DNA of 64,000 nt from Ensifer adhaerens. GTDB lineage: Bacteria; Pseudomonadota; Alphaproteobacteria; Rhizobiales; Rhizobiaceae. Positions 1 through 7,741 of this stretch are shown in pieces. The stretch is from NCBI RefSeq assembly GCF_013283195.1, contig NZ_JABEKT010000004.1, positions 394,452 through 458,451 of the forward strand, written 5' to 3'. The notes beneath the pieces were generated by a model, which made no database searches, was not told the origin of the DNA, and saw nothing but the letters and a program-made list of their open reading frames with translations. The position numbers and the translations under genes were made by a program. Position 1 is the stretch's first letter, and each line of letters begins with the position of its first letter.

Positions 1-215
1 ACGGCTTTCGCACCTCCGGCTGGAATGCGGCGCCGCTCGGCGGCGCTGTTTTCGAGCGCATTCTGCCGATGATGAACCTGATGCCGACATTCGAGGTTCG
101 CGACGTCACATTTCCTTCGATTGCGGCCCAGAATGCCTATGGCTCCGAGCTGTTCTCCGGCCCGAACCGGGGAGAGCACGCAGACCCGGCAATGCCGTTG
201 GGCACTCCTTTGTAG
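1..215 (+). CDS. Penicillin-binding protein C-terminal fragment (partial, cut by window start)
   Basis: Codons run from base 3 to the stop TAG at 213-215 and give the last 70 residues of a protein that starts outside the window. The stretch TSGWNAAP followed by ERILPMM resembles the C-terminal tail of class B penicillin-binding proteins (FtsI/PBP2-like transpeptidases that cross-link septal peptidoglycan in the periplasm). The SxxK, SxN and KTG active-site motifs would lie upstream, so the call rests on the tail alone. The gene converges with the DUF2177 gene, with 13 bases between the two stops. Confidence 0.55.
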   Translation, partial: GFRTSGWNAAPLGGAVFERILPMMNLMPTFEVRDVTFPSIAAQNAYGSELFSGPNRGEHADPAMPLGTPL

Positions 216-228
216 CTGGCCGGACCAC

Positions 229-639
229 CTAGAGCGCAGAGACGCGAGCTGCGGCCTGATATCCCGCGGTTGCGGCAATCGCGGTCAAGGCCGCGCCCCA
301 GATCATGTCGACGATCGTCAGCGTCAGCGACCAATTGCGAAGCGTCGCCAGATTGCTGAGGTCGTATGTGCCATAAGCGACGAGCCCGAGGACGGCCCCT
401 GCCATCAGCGCAGTGGTCCAGCTTCCGGCCTGGAGTGCTGGAGATACCGCGAAGTAGACGATGCCGGCCACGTAAATTACGTAGAAAGCGCCCGCGGCGG
501 CGAAATTGGGCTGGTCAAGCAGCAACCCGCCCAAGCGCTCGCGATAGAACCCCGATGCGACACGCGTGAGCCACAGAAAATCCAGCACCAAAAACACGAA
601 TGCGGTGGCGAGGTATGCGGCGACGTGCACCAGCATCAA
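229..639 (-). CDS. DUF2177 family membrane protein
   Basis: A 136-residue protein with four hydrophobic segments (about residues 5-25, 47-65, 73-93 and 105-127). The N-terminal VFLVLDFLWL and the central YVIYVAGIVYFAV and GTYDLSNLATLRNW stretches are typical of the DUF2177 inner-membrane family, whose function is unknown. It lies 28 bases downstream of chrR on the same strand and is probably the third gene of the rpoE-chrR transcript, so it is likely made when the sigma factor is active. Family assignment is good; a role in photooxidative stress is inference from position only. Confidence 0.8.
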   Translation of the reverse strand: MMLVHVAAYLATAFVFLVLDFLWLTRVASGFYRERLGGLLLDQPNFAAAGAFYVIYVAGIVYFAVSPALQAGSWTTALMAGAVLGLVAYGTYDLSNLATLRNWSLTLTIVDMIWGAALTAIAATAGYQAAARVSAL

Positions 640-667
640 ATCTGCTCCCGTCGGATAGGCCGATCGC

Positions 668-1336
668 TCATATGCCGAGCACCGGCTGGATGAGCCGGAC
701 CAACCAGCTCTTGAATTTCAAGGGCGCATCGGTGACTGCAAGGCAAATGCAATCCTCACCTTCGCTTGCCAGAGGTTGATGCGTCAGGCTGGCATCGGCC
801 TCTTCCAGATCGCCGCGCGCAAAGACATCGCTGCCGTCGCGGAAACTTCCGGCGAGCACGAGGGTCAACTCCTGCCCCGCGTGACCATGCTCAGGCACAG
901 GCTTGCCGGCCGGAATCCTGAGCAGTCTTGCAATGGTGCTGGTATCGGCCAACCGGATCGGGATCTGGTAAGCCCCCATCCCGAGCGAGCGCCATTTGAG
1001 GCTGTCGATATCGCCGCCGAGATAAGAACGCAGCGGCTCCGGCAAGATGGGCTCGGCACGGCCCGCCTGTCGATGGTCTTCCATTGGCTGCGACACGCGC
1101 ACGTCTGCCTTGTCCATCCGTCTGCGCATGCGTGCCCAGGCATCGTCGGATGCGGCACCCGTCGATATGTTTTCGAGAAGCGCTCCGCCGATCGTCTCCA
1201 TCTTCGACAGGCGTTGGCGACAAGACGGGCAAAGCGCAAGATGCGTCGCAACCGCGAGGCTCCAGCCTTCCGCCAGCTCGCCCGAAGCGTAGCGCAGCAG
1301 CAACTCGTCGCTAATGTGGTGGTTGATCGACATCAT
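668..1336 (-). CDS. chrR: ChrR-type zinc anti-sigma factor with C-terminal cupin domain
   Basis: A 222-residue cytoplasmic protein that should bind and hold RpoE inactive until singlet oxygen or related stress. The N-terminal zinc anti-sigma domain has His6/His7, then His32, Cys36 and Cys39 in the stretch THLALCPSCR, matching the ligand set known for Rhodobacter sphaeroides ChrR. Residues about 100-215 form a cupin with PEHGHAGQE and later His residues, the second zinc site of ChrR. The start overlaps the rpoE stop by an ATGA at 1333-1336, so the two proteins are translationally coupled, as is usual for a sigma factor and its antagonist. Confidence 0.92.
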   Translation of the reverse strand: MMSINHHISDELLLRYASGELAEGWSLAVATHLALCPSCRQRLSKMETIGGALLENISTGAASDDAWARMRRRMDKADVRVSQPMEDHRQAGRAEPILPEPLRSYLGGDIDSLKWRSLGMGAYQIPIRLADTSTIARLLRIPAGKPVPEHGHAGQELTLVLAGSFRDGSDVFARGDLEEADASLTHQPLASEGEDCICLAVTDAPLKFKSWLVRLIQPVLGI

Positions 1337-1899
1337 CGCTCCTCCAGTGCCGCGCGCAGCTTGGCAAAGGCAAGACGGATACGTGACTTCACCGTGCCGA
1401 GCGGGATCGAGAGCGCCTCGGCAATGGCACTGTGGGAGCTGTCCTCGTAGAAGGAACGTTTCAGAAGATCGAGCTGCTCGGCCGGCAAAGCCGCCATCGC
1501 GCGGCGCAGCCGCTCGGCCTCCTGAAACGCCTCAAACGCCTTGTCGGCAGGCGCCGCATCGTCCTGAACGAAGGCGGGATCATTGAGGTCGAACTCCGGT
1601 CGCTTCGTCCGGCGGTAGACATCGACCCGCACGTTGCGGGCAATCGTATAGATCCAGGTCGAGACAGTGCCACGCGAAGGCTCGAACTGGGCAGCCTTGT
1701 TCCACACGACCATCATGGTTTCCTGCATCAGTTCCTCGGCGGCGGTGCCATCCCTGGAAAGGCGCGCCATGTAGGCCTTGACGCGCGGCGCGTAGTGGCG
1801 AAACAGCACCTCGAAGGCCTCGACATCCCGGTTCAGCCCGACCGAAACAAGCAGGCCGGACATGTCGTCCGTGGGCTGTTCCTGATCGCTTTCATCCAT
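1333..1899 (-). CDS. rpoE: ECF RNA polymerase sigma factor RpoE (ChrR-controlled, ECF11-like)
   Basis: A 188-residue sigma-70-family factor. Region 2 includes LFRHYAPRVKAYM, the helix EELMQETMMVVWNKA and STWIYTIARNVRVDVYRR. Region 4 holds LLKRSFYEDSSHSAIAEAL and IPLGTVKSRIRLAF. The frame stays open upstream to 2076, but the start at 1899 gives the usual family length and removes an atypical N-terminus. The next gene codes for a ChrR-type anti-sigma factor, which places it with the singlet-oxygen/photooxidative-stress ECF factors. A promoter of the type it should recognise lies at 2013-2042, so it probably activates its own gene. Confidence 0.93.
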   Translation of the reverse strand: MDESDQEQPTDDMSGLLVSVGLNRDVEAFEVLFRHYAPRVKAYMARLSRDGTAAEELMQETMMVVWNKAAQFEPSRGTVSTWIYTIARNVRVDVYRRTKRPEFDLNDPAFVQDDAAPADKAFEAFQEAERLRRAMAALPAEQLDLLKRSFYEDSSHSAIAEALSIPLGTVKSRIRLAFAKLRAALEER

Positions 1900-2012
1900 G
1901 CGCGTGCGCCTGCTCCCGCTTTTCGGCCAAGCCTCGGCGAGACGATCCGGACTTGGCTTCCGCTCGTTTTCGCATGGCGCCGCAAGGATGGGAACAGCGA
2001 TTGTCATGCGGG

Positions 2013-2042
2013 TTGATACGGATGGTCGGAACCGACGGATCA
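2013..2042 (-). promoter_or_regulatory. Candidate RpoE-dependent promoter of rpoE-chrR
   Basis: On the minus strand TGATCC (2042-2037) is followed after exactly 18 bases by TATCAA (2018-2013). TGATCC is, from memory, the -35 element of the R. sphaeroides RpoE/ChrR regulon. The same element and spacer occur ahead of two other units of this locus (2069-2098 and 7486-7515). Confidence 0.7.
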
Positions 2043-2068
2043 CCGCGCCGAAAAATTCTTCGGGCGAT

Positions 2069-2098
2069 CGATCCAATCACGCACCGGCTTCGTAGTGA
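2069..2098 (+). promoter_or_regulatory. Candidate RpoE-dependent promoter of the amine oxidase-DUF1365 pair
   Basis: CGATCC (2069-2074), an 18-base spacer and TAGTGA (2093-2098) precede the ATG at 2129. It differs from the rpoE promoter by one base in the -35 element and keeps the same spacer. It lies back to back with the rpoE promoter in the 229-base divergent region. Confidence 0.62.
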
Positions 2099-2128
2099 TG
2101 AGCAGGTTCAAACGTGAGAGGTTCGTGA

Positions 2129-3484
2129 ATGGATGTCGGGGGCGGAGAAAAACGGCAGCAGCGAAGGCGCGTTGCGGTCATCGGAACCGGCATATCCGGC
2201 CTGTCAGCCGCGTGGTTGCTCAGCAAGAGCATGGACGTCGTCCTCTATGAAGAAGCCGACCGCCTCGGAGGGCATGCCAACACCGTGACCGTGCCCTCCC
2301 CGATCGGTTCCGTCTCCGTCGATACCGGCTTCATCGTCTACAACGATCGCAACTACCCCAACCTTGTCGCGCTTTTCGACCATCTCGACGTCCCGACGCT
2401 TGCCTCCGACATGTCGTTCTCGGCCTCTCTGGATGGCGGGTCGTTCGAATACTCAGGATCCGGTTTGCGCGGGCTTCTCGGCCAGAGACGCAATGCGGTG
2501 CGTCCGCGCTTCTGGCGGATGCTGTCGGAGATCGTCCGGTTCTATCGCGAGGCGCCGCCCCTGCTTCGGCAGCCGGAGTTCGAAGCGGTCTGCCTCGGCG
2601 ACTATCTCGACCGCGGCGGCTACGCACGATCCTTCGTCGACGATCACCTGCTGCCGATGGGTGCAGCCATCTGGTCGACGACGGCCAGCGAAATGCGCGC
2701 CTATCCGCTGCACGCCTTCATCCGCTTCTTCGAAAGCCATGGCCTGCTTTCACTGTCGAACCGGCCGCGCTGGCGAACCGTCGAGGGAGGAAGCCGCCAA
2801 TATATCCAACGGCTGATGGCAGATTTCTCGGGTACCGTGCGGCTTGCGAGCGCCGTGCGCAGCGTCCGCCGTATCGGTGGCGAGGTCGAGGTCATCGATC
2901 GACGCGGTCACGTCGACCGTTTCTCGGATGTGGTCATCGCCACCCACGCGGACCAGGCGCTTGCGATACTCGACGATCCCGACGGCCAGGAGCGTCGCCT
3001 GCTTTCGGTGTTCAAATACACGGCCAATCATGCGGTGCTCCATTGCGACGAGAACCTGATGCCGCAGCGCAAGCAAGTCTGGGCGAGCTGGAACTATATC
3101 GGCGACAGCGCACATGAGGGGGTGAAACCGCTCTGCGTCACCTATTGGATGAACCGCTTGCAGGGGATCGATCCTTCGGCGCCGCTGTTCGTGACCCTGA
3201 ACCCCTGCCGTCCGGTTGCAGCGGAGCGCACGCTCGGAACCTTCGCCTACACCCACCCGCTCTTCGATCAGGTCGCCCTCGTTGCGCAGCGTCAGCTCTG
3301 GCAGCTGCAGGGACGCCGCAACACGTGGTTCTGCGGTGCCTATTTCGGCAGCGGCTTTCATGAGGACGGGCTACAATCAGGCCTCGCGGTCGCAGAGGAG
3401 CTCGGCGGCGTTGACAGACCCTGGGCGGTTCACGAGCCGTCAGGCAGAATTTTCCGCAGCGAAGCATTGTTGGCAGCCGAATGA
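2129..3484 (+). CDS. FAD-dependent amine-oxidase-family protein (NAD/FAD-binding)
   Basis: A 451-residue flavoprotein. The N-terminal Rossmann motif VAVIGTGISGLSAAWLL is followed by an acidic residue pair (YEEADRLGGHANT) that binds the FAD ribose; the C-terminus ends with the FAD-contacting YFGSGFHEDGLQSGLAVAEE. Homologues beside rpoE-chrR are common in alphaproteobacteria, and in Rhodobacter related sigma-E target genes act on membrane fatty acids during singlet-oxygen stress. The substrate here is inferred, probably an acyl chain. It shares an ATGA overlap with the DUF1365 gene at 3481-3484. Confidence 0.85.
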   Translation: MDVGGGEKRQQRRRVAVIGTGISGLSAAWLLSKSMDVVLYEEADRLGGHANTVTVPSPIGSVSVDTGFIVYNDRNYPNLVALFDHLDVPTLASDMSFSASLDGGSFEYSGSGLRGLLGQRRNAVRPRFWRMLSEIVRFYREAPPLLRQPEFEAVCLGDYLDRGGYARSFVDDHLLPMGAAIWSTTASEMRAYPLHAFIRFFESHGLLSLSNRPRWRTVEGGSRQYIQRLMADFSGTVRLASAVRSVRRIGGEVEVIDRRGHVDRFSDVVIATHADQALAILDDPDGQERRLLSVFKYTANHAVLHCDENLMPQRKQVWASWNYIGDSAHEGVKPLCVTYWMNRLQGIDPSAPLFVTLNPCRPVAAERTLGTFAYTHPLFDQVALVAQRQLWQLQGRRNTWFCGAYFGSGFHEDGLQSGLAVAEELGGVDRPWAVHEPSGRIFRSEALLAAE

Positions 3485-4299
3485 GCCTGAAGTCATCGAT
3501 ATACACCGGGCATGTCGCCCATGCCCGCCATCGGCCCCGCTCACACCGGCTGCGCTACCGCGTGTTTTCGCTGCTGCTCGATCTCGACGAACTGCCCAGC
3601 CTCGACGCGGACAGCCGGTTGTTCGGCTACAACCGCGCGGCCATCTTCAGTTTTCGCGACGAAGACCATGGCGATGGCAGCAGGGGTGGTTTGAGGGATT
3701 GGGTCGGCCGACAGCTGGAGGAAGCCGGCCTCGCGGCCGGTGACCTGCGGGTGCGCGTGCTCTGCTATCCCCGAATTTTCGGTTATGTCTTCAACCCGCT
3801 GACAGTCTACTTCTGCTATCGGCCCGACGACAGCCTGTGCGCCGCGCTGTACGAAGTCTGCAACACCTTCCACGAGCGCCACACCTATGTCATCCCGGTC
3901 GGCGAACCATCCGGCGGCGCGATCAGACAGTGTTGCGACAAGGCGCTCTACGTGTCGCCATTCACCCCCATGGCAAGCCGCTACGACTTTCGCGTCGAGC
4001 CGCCGCGCGAGCGCGTTTTCGTCGGCATCAACCAGTCGGACAACGATGGTCCGCTTCTGGCGGCGAGCTTTGCCGGAAAATACCTCGCCTTCTCAGACAG
4101 GGCGCTGCTGAAGCTGCTTCTCGCCTATCCCCTGATGACCCTGAAAGTCATGGGCGCGATCCACGTGGAGGCCCTTCGGCTATGGCTCAAGGGCGTGCCC
4201 GTTCATCCGCATTCGGCGGCAAACATGCCGCGCGCCACCACCATCGTCATCGAGCAAAACGCCTCTCAGCCGAGCCATGCGAAGGCGCGGGCCAGTTAG
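3481..4299 (+). CDS. DUF1365 domain-containing protein
   Basis: A 272-residue protein with the family hallmarks YTGHVAHARHRP at the start, YRVFSLLLDLDELP, and PRIFGYVFNPLTVYFCY in the middle. DUF1365 proteins nearly always sit beside the amine-oxidase gene and often beside a cyclopropane-fatty-acid-synthase-like methyltransferase; their biochemical role is not established to my knowledge. The ATGA overlap indicates co-translation with the flavoprotein. No such methyltransferase gene follows: the next gene is convergent, 9 bases away. Confidence 0.88.
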   Translation: MSLKSSIYTGHVAHARHRPRSHRLRYRVFSLLLDLDELPSLDADSRLFGYNRAAIFSFRDEDHGDGSRGGLRDWVGRQLEEAGLAAGDLRVRVLCYPRIFGYVFNPLTVYFCYRPDDSLCAALYEVCNTFHERHTYVIPVGEPSGGAIRQCCDKALYVSPFTPMASRYDFRVEPPRERVFVGINQSDNDGPLLAASFAGKYLAFSDRALLKLLLAYPLMTLKVMGAIHVEALRLWLKGVPVHPHSAANMPRATTIVIEQNASQPSHAKARAS

Positions 4300-4308
4300 T
4301 CCCTCGCC

Positions 4309-5100
4309 TCAGTCGCGCAGCATTCGCCGCGTTATGGCAAATCTCAGGCGGGCGGGCATCAGCCTCAGAGCCTTCATCGCCATGGCCATCTGCCAGGGAA
4401 AGATGATCTCGTAACGGCGCGCCTTCAGCCCGCGCACGATGATCGTCGCAGCCTTGTCCGCCGGGACCAGAAACGGCATCGGAAAATCGTTCTTCTTCGT
4501 CAGAGGCGTGTCGACGAAACCGGGATTGATCAGGCTGAGATCGATCCCAAGCTTCCTGAGTTCAGGATAGAGCGCCTCGCACATGGCAATCAGCGCCGCC
4601 TTGCTCGCGCCATAGGCTGCCGCACCCGGCAAGCCGACGAGGCCGGCGGTGGAGGCGACGACGGCGATATGCCCGCTGCCGCGGGCGAGCATGTGCGCCA
4701 TGGCGATGTCCAGGCAATGGACCGTGCCGAGAAGGTTCAGATTGACGATCGACGAGAAGCGAGTGGCATTGAAATCCTGAACACCATCACGCGCGTAAGT
4801 GCCGGCCGAAAACACGGCAAGATCCACCGGCCCGAGGCCGTCCTCGATCAGTCGGAACGCTCTGGTGACAGACGCAGCATTTGTGACGTCGACGGGAAAT
4901 GCAAAGATCTGGCCGGGAACGGCGTCCTCAAGCGCCAGCAAATCGTCCTTGCTGCGCGCACTGATGGCCACCTCCCAACCTTCGCGCGCCAACTCCACCG
5001 CAAGCGCGCGCCCTATGCCGCTGCTGGCGCCGGTGATCCAGGCGATCCCGGCGGTTGTGGAAGTCTTGCGCCTCGTTGTCTCAACGACCAATTTCTGCAC
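4309..5100 (-). CDS. Short-chain dehydrogenase/reductase (SDR)
   Basis: A 263-residue classical SDR. TGASSGIGRALA is the cofactor-binding TGxxxGxG; the catalytic residues are Ser in VVASTAGLVG and the YGASKAAL motif (YxxxK). A GTG start at 5100 is used: an in-frame stop lies 15 bases upstream and no ATG precedes the Rossmann strand. It lies 49 bases behind the MFS gene and is the last gene of the operon that begins at 7439. An SDR is a frequent member of alphaproteobacterial sigma-E/ChrR loci; the substrate is unknown. Confidence 0.88.
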   Translation of the reverse strand: MQKLVVETTRRKTSTTAGIAWITGASSGIGRALAVELAREGWEVAISARSKDDLLALEDAVPGQIFAFPVDVTNAASVTRAFRLIEDGLGPVDLAVFSAGTYARDGVQDFNATRFSSIVNLNLLGTVHCLDIAMAHMLARGSGHIAVVASTAGLVGLPGAAAYGASKAALIAMCEALYPELRKLGIDLSLINPGFVDTPLTKKNDFPMPFLVPADKAATIIVRGLKARRYEIIFPWQMAMAMKALRLMPARLRFAITRRMLRD

Positions 5101-5149
5101 CCGAATGAGATTTCAACATATGCAGATACGGTGTGGCACGGCAGATGGT

Positions 5150-6478
5150 TCACCCCGCCTCGATTTTTTGCCTCAAGGCGCGCTGCTCGGCCTCGCCGAT
5201 CGGAAAACGCCACATCAGGGCGATGGCCGTGAGCTTGGCGGGGATCGGCAGCCAGGCGTAGAGCATCGAAAGCGCATCGAGCGCTCCGGCGGAATTGTCG
5301 CTTTCACCTGCAAAACCGGCAAGGGCAAGCAGCGGAAAGACGATGCCGACTGCGGCGGCAAGCGACAGTTTCGTCGCAAGGCTCCAGGCAGCGAAATAGA
5401 CGCCAGACCGCTGTTCGCCCGAAGAGGCGGTATCCTGATCGATCACGTCCGCCTGGATGGCAGGAGGCAGCACGAGATCGAAACCGAGCATCAAACCTGT
5501 CGCAACGCAGATGGCAGCGAACAGATAGACATCCCCCGGCCCAAGAAAGCCGGCCCCGGCGAAGACGGCGCAAGCCACCGCCATCGCGATGCACCAGGCC
5601 CGGTGCTTGCCGAGGAAGCGGGCGGAGAAAAGCGCAAGCGGAACGCCAGCAAGGCCGCTGACGAAATAGGCAAGCAAAAACGGCCCGCTCCATTGCGCCG
5701 CCTCCAGCCGCTGGCCAACGAAATAGAGGAACAGCGTCGCCGGGACGGCATTGGCAAAGCCGTTCATGACAAAGGCAAGGATCAGCCGCCTGAAGGGTCG
5801 GTTGGCGGCCAGAAAACGTCCCGCATCTCCAAGCGAGAGGCGATGCCTTGATCTGTCCAGCGGTTCGGGCACGCAAAGGAAGGCGACGCATGCCGAAAAT
5901 GGCAGAAAGACCGCGACGAAGATCGCGAGCGGTCGCAGGCCGCCTGGGGTCGACAAGGCCTCGTTGCCGGCTGCGAACGGCAAACCGATCGCGCATAGCG
6001 TCCCGATCAGGGTCGCGCCCTCCCTCCAGGCCGATACGCGCAGGCGCCCCGAATAGTCGTTCGCCAGTTCCGCTCCCCAGGCGGAATAGGGCAGCAACAT
6101 GCCTGTATATCCGAGCGACAGGACAGCTGCCCAAAGAGCGAGATAGGCGAGCCCTGCGTCATCCGGCGGCCAAAACAGCATGAAGGCACCGAGTGCGGTG
6201 GGCGCGGCCGTGGCCAGAAACAGCGAGCGTCTGCGCCCGGCCCGCGCGACGATCCGGTCCGCCAGCCAGCCGATGGCGGGGTCGGCGATCGCGTCGACAA
6301 TACGGATCGCAAGCAGCACAAGACCGACTGCGCCAAGCGGCAAACCGAGCGTGCTGACATAGAAGGTCGGAACGACGATGTAGAGCGGCAGGGCGAGGGC
6401 CGCCAGAACCACGGCGGGCAATGCGTAGGCAAGCAACAAGCGGCTTGTCAGCGGGTGCTGGCCGGAGCGAAACGTCAT
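5150..6478 (-). CDS. MFS transporter, GPH (glycoside-pentoside-hexuronide) cation-symporter type
   Basis: A 442-residue integral membrane protein with about 12 hydrophobic segments. The loop after helix 2 reads RIVDAIADPAIGWLADR, the D-x-x-D-P-x-x-G-x-x-x-D signature of the GPH group of the major facilitator superfamily. The frame extends to 6511, but the ATG at 6478 makes a perfect ATGA overlap with the upstream DUF3833 stop (TCAT on the plus strand at 6475-6478), so I prefer it. The transported substrate cannot be read from sequence. Confidence 0.85.
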   Translation of the reverse strand: MTFRSGQHPLTSRLLLAYALPAVVLAALALPLYIVVPTFYVSTLGLPLGAVGLVLLAIRIVDAIADPAIGWLADRIVARAGRRRSLFLATAAPTALGAFMLFWPPDDAGLAYLALWAAVLSLGYTGMLLPYSAWGAELANDYSGRLRVSAWREGATLIGTLCAIGLPFAAGNEALSTPGGLRPLAIFVAVFLPFSACVAFLCVPEPLDRSRHRLSLGDAGRFLAANRPFRRLILAFVMNGFANAVPATLFLYFVGQRLEAAQWSGPFLLAYFVSGLAGVPLALFSARFLGKHRAWCIAMAVACAVFAGAGFLGPGDVYLFAAICVATGLMLGFDLVLPPAIQADVIDQDTASSGEQRSGVYFAAWSLATKLSLAAAVGIVFPLLALAGFAGESDNSAGALDALSMLYAWLPIPAKLTAIALMWRFPIGEAEQRALRQKIEAG

Positions 6479-6981
6479 CGCCGGGAACGCCGAAACGTGA
6501 CGCTCGTCCATGCCACGGGCAGGCCGTACTTTGTCACAAGCGCCGTGTTTCGGACCTCGCCGTCATAGCCGAGCACCATGAGATCGTGGAACCGGACTTT
6601 GTTCTTCCGGGCAGCGTCGAGATAGACGACATATGAGAACCGCGCCTTGCGGCCATCGATCGTGACTGCCACGTCGCCGACCACATCCTCGCGCGAGCCG
6701 AGATATTCCCCCGGCCCCGTCTTGCGAAACCGCCAGGTCTTCGTATCTCGGGCACCATCATCGAAGGTGAAGTCTTCGCGAAGCGTCAGCGTCGCACCGT
6801 TCCAGCGCCCCAGCAAGGCGACCGAGAACCGCCGCGACACACCGTTGATCGCCGTGAAGCTGCCCGTCGCCTGAGTTCTGCCCACGAAGTAGCGTTCAAG
6901 CGAGAAGACGGGGTCTCGTGCCTGAGCAAAGATCGGCAATGCGAAGATTGAAGCCAAGAAGGCAATGGCAACGATACGCAT
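6475..6981 (-). CDS. DUF3833 family secreted protein
   Basis: A 168-residue protein with a signal peptide (MRIVAIAFLASIF then a cut near AQA) and the DUF3833 pattern: ERYFVGRTQATGSF, REDFTFDDGARDTKTWRF and YVVYLDAARKNKVRFHD. Function unknown; the fold is thought to be lipocalin-like and extracytoplasmic. An alternative ATG at 7056 would overlap the upstream stop by ATGA but adds 25 residues before the signal peptide, so 6981 is favoured. It sits between a DUF995-like protein and the MFS gene in the sigma-E operon. Confidence 0.8.
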   Translation of the reverse strand: MRIVAIAFLASIFALPIFAQARDPVFSLERYFVGRTQATGSFTAINGVSRRFSVALLGRWNGATLTLREDFTFDDGARDTKTWRFRKTGPGEYLGSREDVVGDVAVTIDGRKARFSYVVYLDAARKNKVRFHDLMVLGYDGEVRNTALVTKYGLPVAWTSVTFRRSRR

Positions 6982-7052
6982 GACGAAGGTCCCGTGCGCT
7001 ACGGTTGTCGTGAGCGTTGAGGTCGGTCTGGCGGTAAAGGCGTTGCGCCGTG

Positions 7053-7439
7053 TCATAGCGGCGGCCCGATGCGCGCGGTTCCCTTGTCGCCATTGTCCTG
7101 GATCCATCGGATGCGGGTTTCATCAAGGCGATAGAGTTCGAAACAGAGCTGCGAACCGTCGTACCAGGTGCTGAACTTCTGGCAGAGCCGGTCACCGGCT
7201 ATCCACCAGGTGCCGCTATCGCGCGGGCGCGTGAACTTTCCCAGCCCCAAAGCTTCGCCAGTACCATCGACGCGGCCGTCGCGGCGATAGTTCAACGGAA
7301 ACTCCCCGCCGAACGGGACGGCAAGAAACACCGTCTTGCCGACGATCTGGTCGCGGATGTCTTCGGCCGACAGGCGATCCGATGCCGCATGACTGGAATG
7401 GGCAACGAGCATGAACAGCAAAACTGGCAGTAGACGCAT
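7053..7439 (-). CDS. Small secreted protein, DUF995-like
   Basis: A 128-residue protein. MRLLPVLLFMLVAHSSHAA is a signal peptide. The mature part has the pattern DSGTWWIAGDRLCQKF, then a second Cys in SQLCFELYRLD, reminiscent of DUF995 proteins of rhizobia; the assignment is tentative. A strong ribosome site, AGGGAGGAG, lies 3 bases before the ATG, which decides this start although the frame is open to 7535. It is the first gene of the four-gene operon under the candidate RpoE promoter at 7486-7515. Confidence 0.7.
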   Translation of the reverse strand: MRLLPVLLFMLVAHSSHAASDRLSAEDIRDQIVGKTVFLAVPFGGEFPLNYRRDGRVDGTGEALGLGKFTRPRDSGTWWIAGDRLCQKFSTWYDGSQLCFELYRLDETRIRWIQDNGDKGTARIGPPL

Positions 7440-7485
7440 ACGCTCCTCCCTACTGCATCGGTGGACGTGTCCGGTTCTTCCCTGT

Positions 7486-7515
7486 GAGGTACGCGACATC
7501 GCTCGCCTCGGATCA
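7486..7515 (-). promoter_or_regulatory. Candidate RpoE-dependent promoter of the DUF995-like/DUF3833/MFS/SDR operon
   Basis: Minus-strand TGATCC (7515-7510), an 18-base spacer, then TACCTC (7491-7486), 47 bases before the ATG at 7439. It has the same -35 hexamer and identical spacer length as the rpoE promoter, linking this operon to the sigma factor 5.5 kb away. Confidence 0.6.
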
Positions 7516-7699
7516 CCGGCGGCGGTCGAATTCATGATTGACAGAAGGCATCGGGGAAGCAGGGCCGGCGGCGGATGGCAGAACGAAAGGTACGGCGACC
7601 GTCGTCACGCAATCATCGGCAGGGCGGCAAAGTCGCCGGAGCGCCAAGACGCCGGAAATGTCGGCAATGAGGCGCGACATTGCCCGCTTTCAGAGGGGT

Positions 7700-7733
7700 G
7701 GCCGGCTCGCCCGTTGCGACAGGCGAGCCGGCC
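7700..7733 (-). terminator. Strong hairpin downstream of the nitroreductase gene
   Basis: A perfect 12-base stem (GGCCGGCTCGCC at 7700-7711 paired with 7722-7733) around a 10-base loop, 8 bases after the nitroreductase stop. The downstream minus strand has only a weak run of T, so it may act with Rho or as an mRNA 3' stabiliser. Confidence 0.65.
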
Positions 7734-7741
7734 GACTGATG

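Noticed and set aside
1900-2076. Upstream extension of rpoE
   Set aside because: The frame is open, but the extra 59 residues do not resemble sigma-factor sequence and would run through the promoter at 2013-2042.
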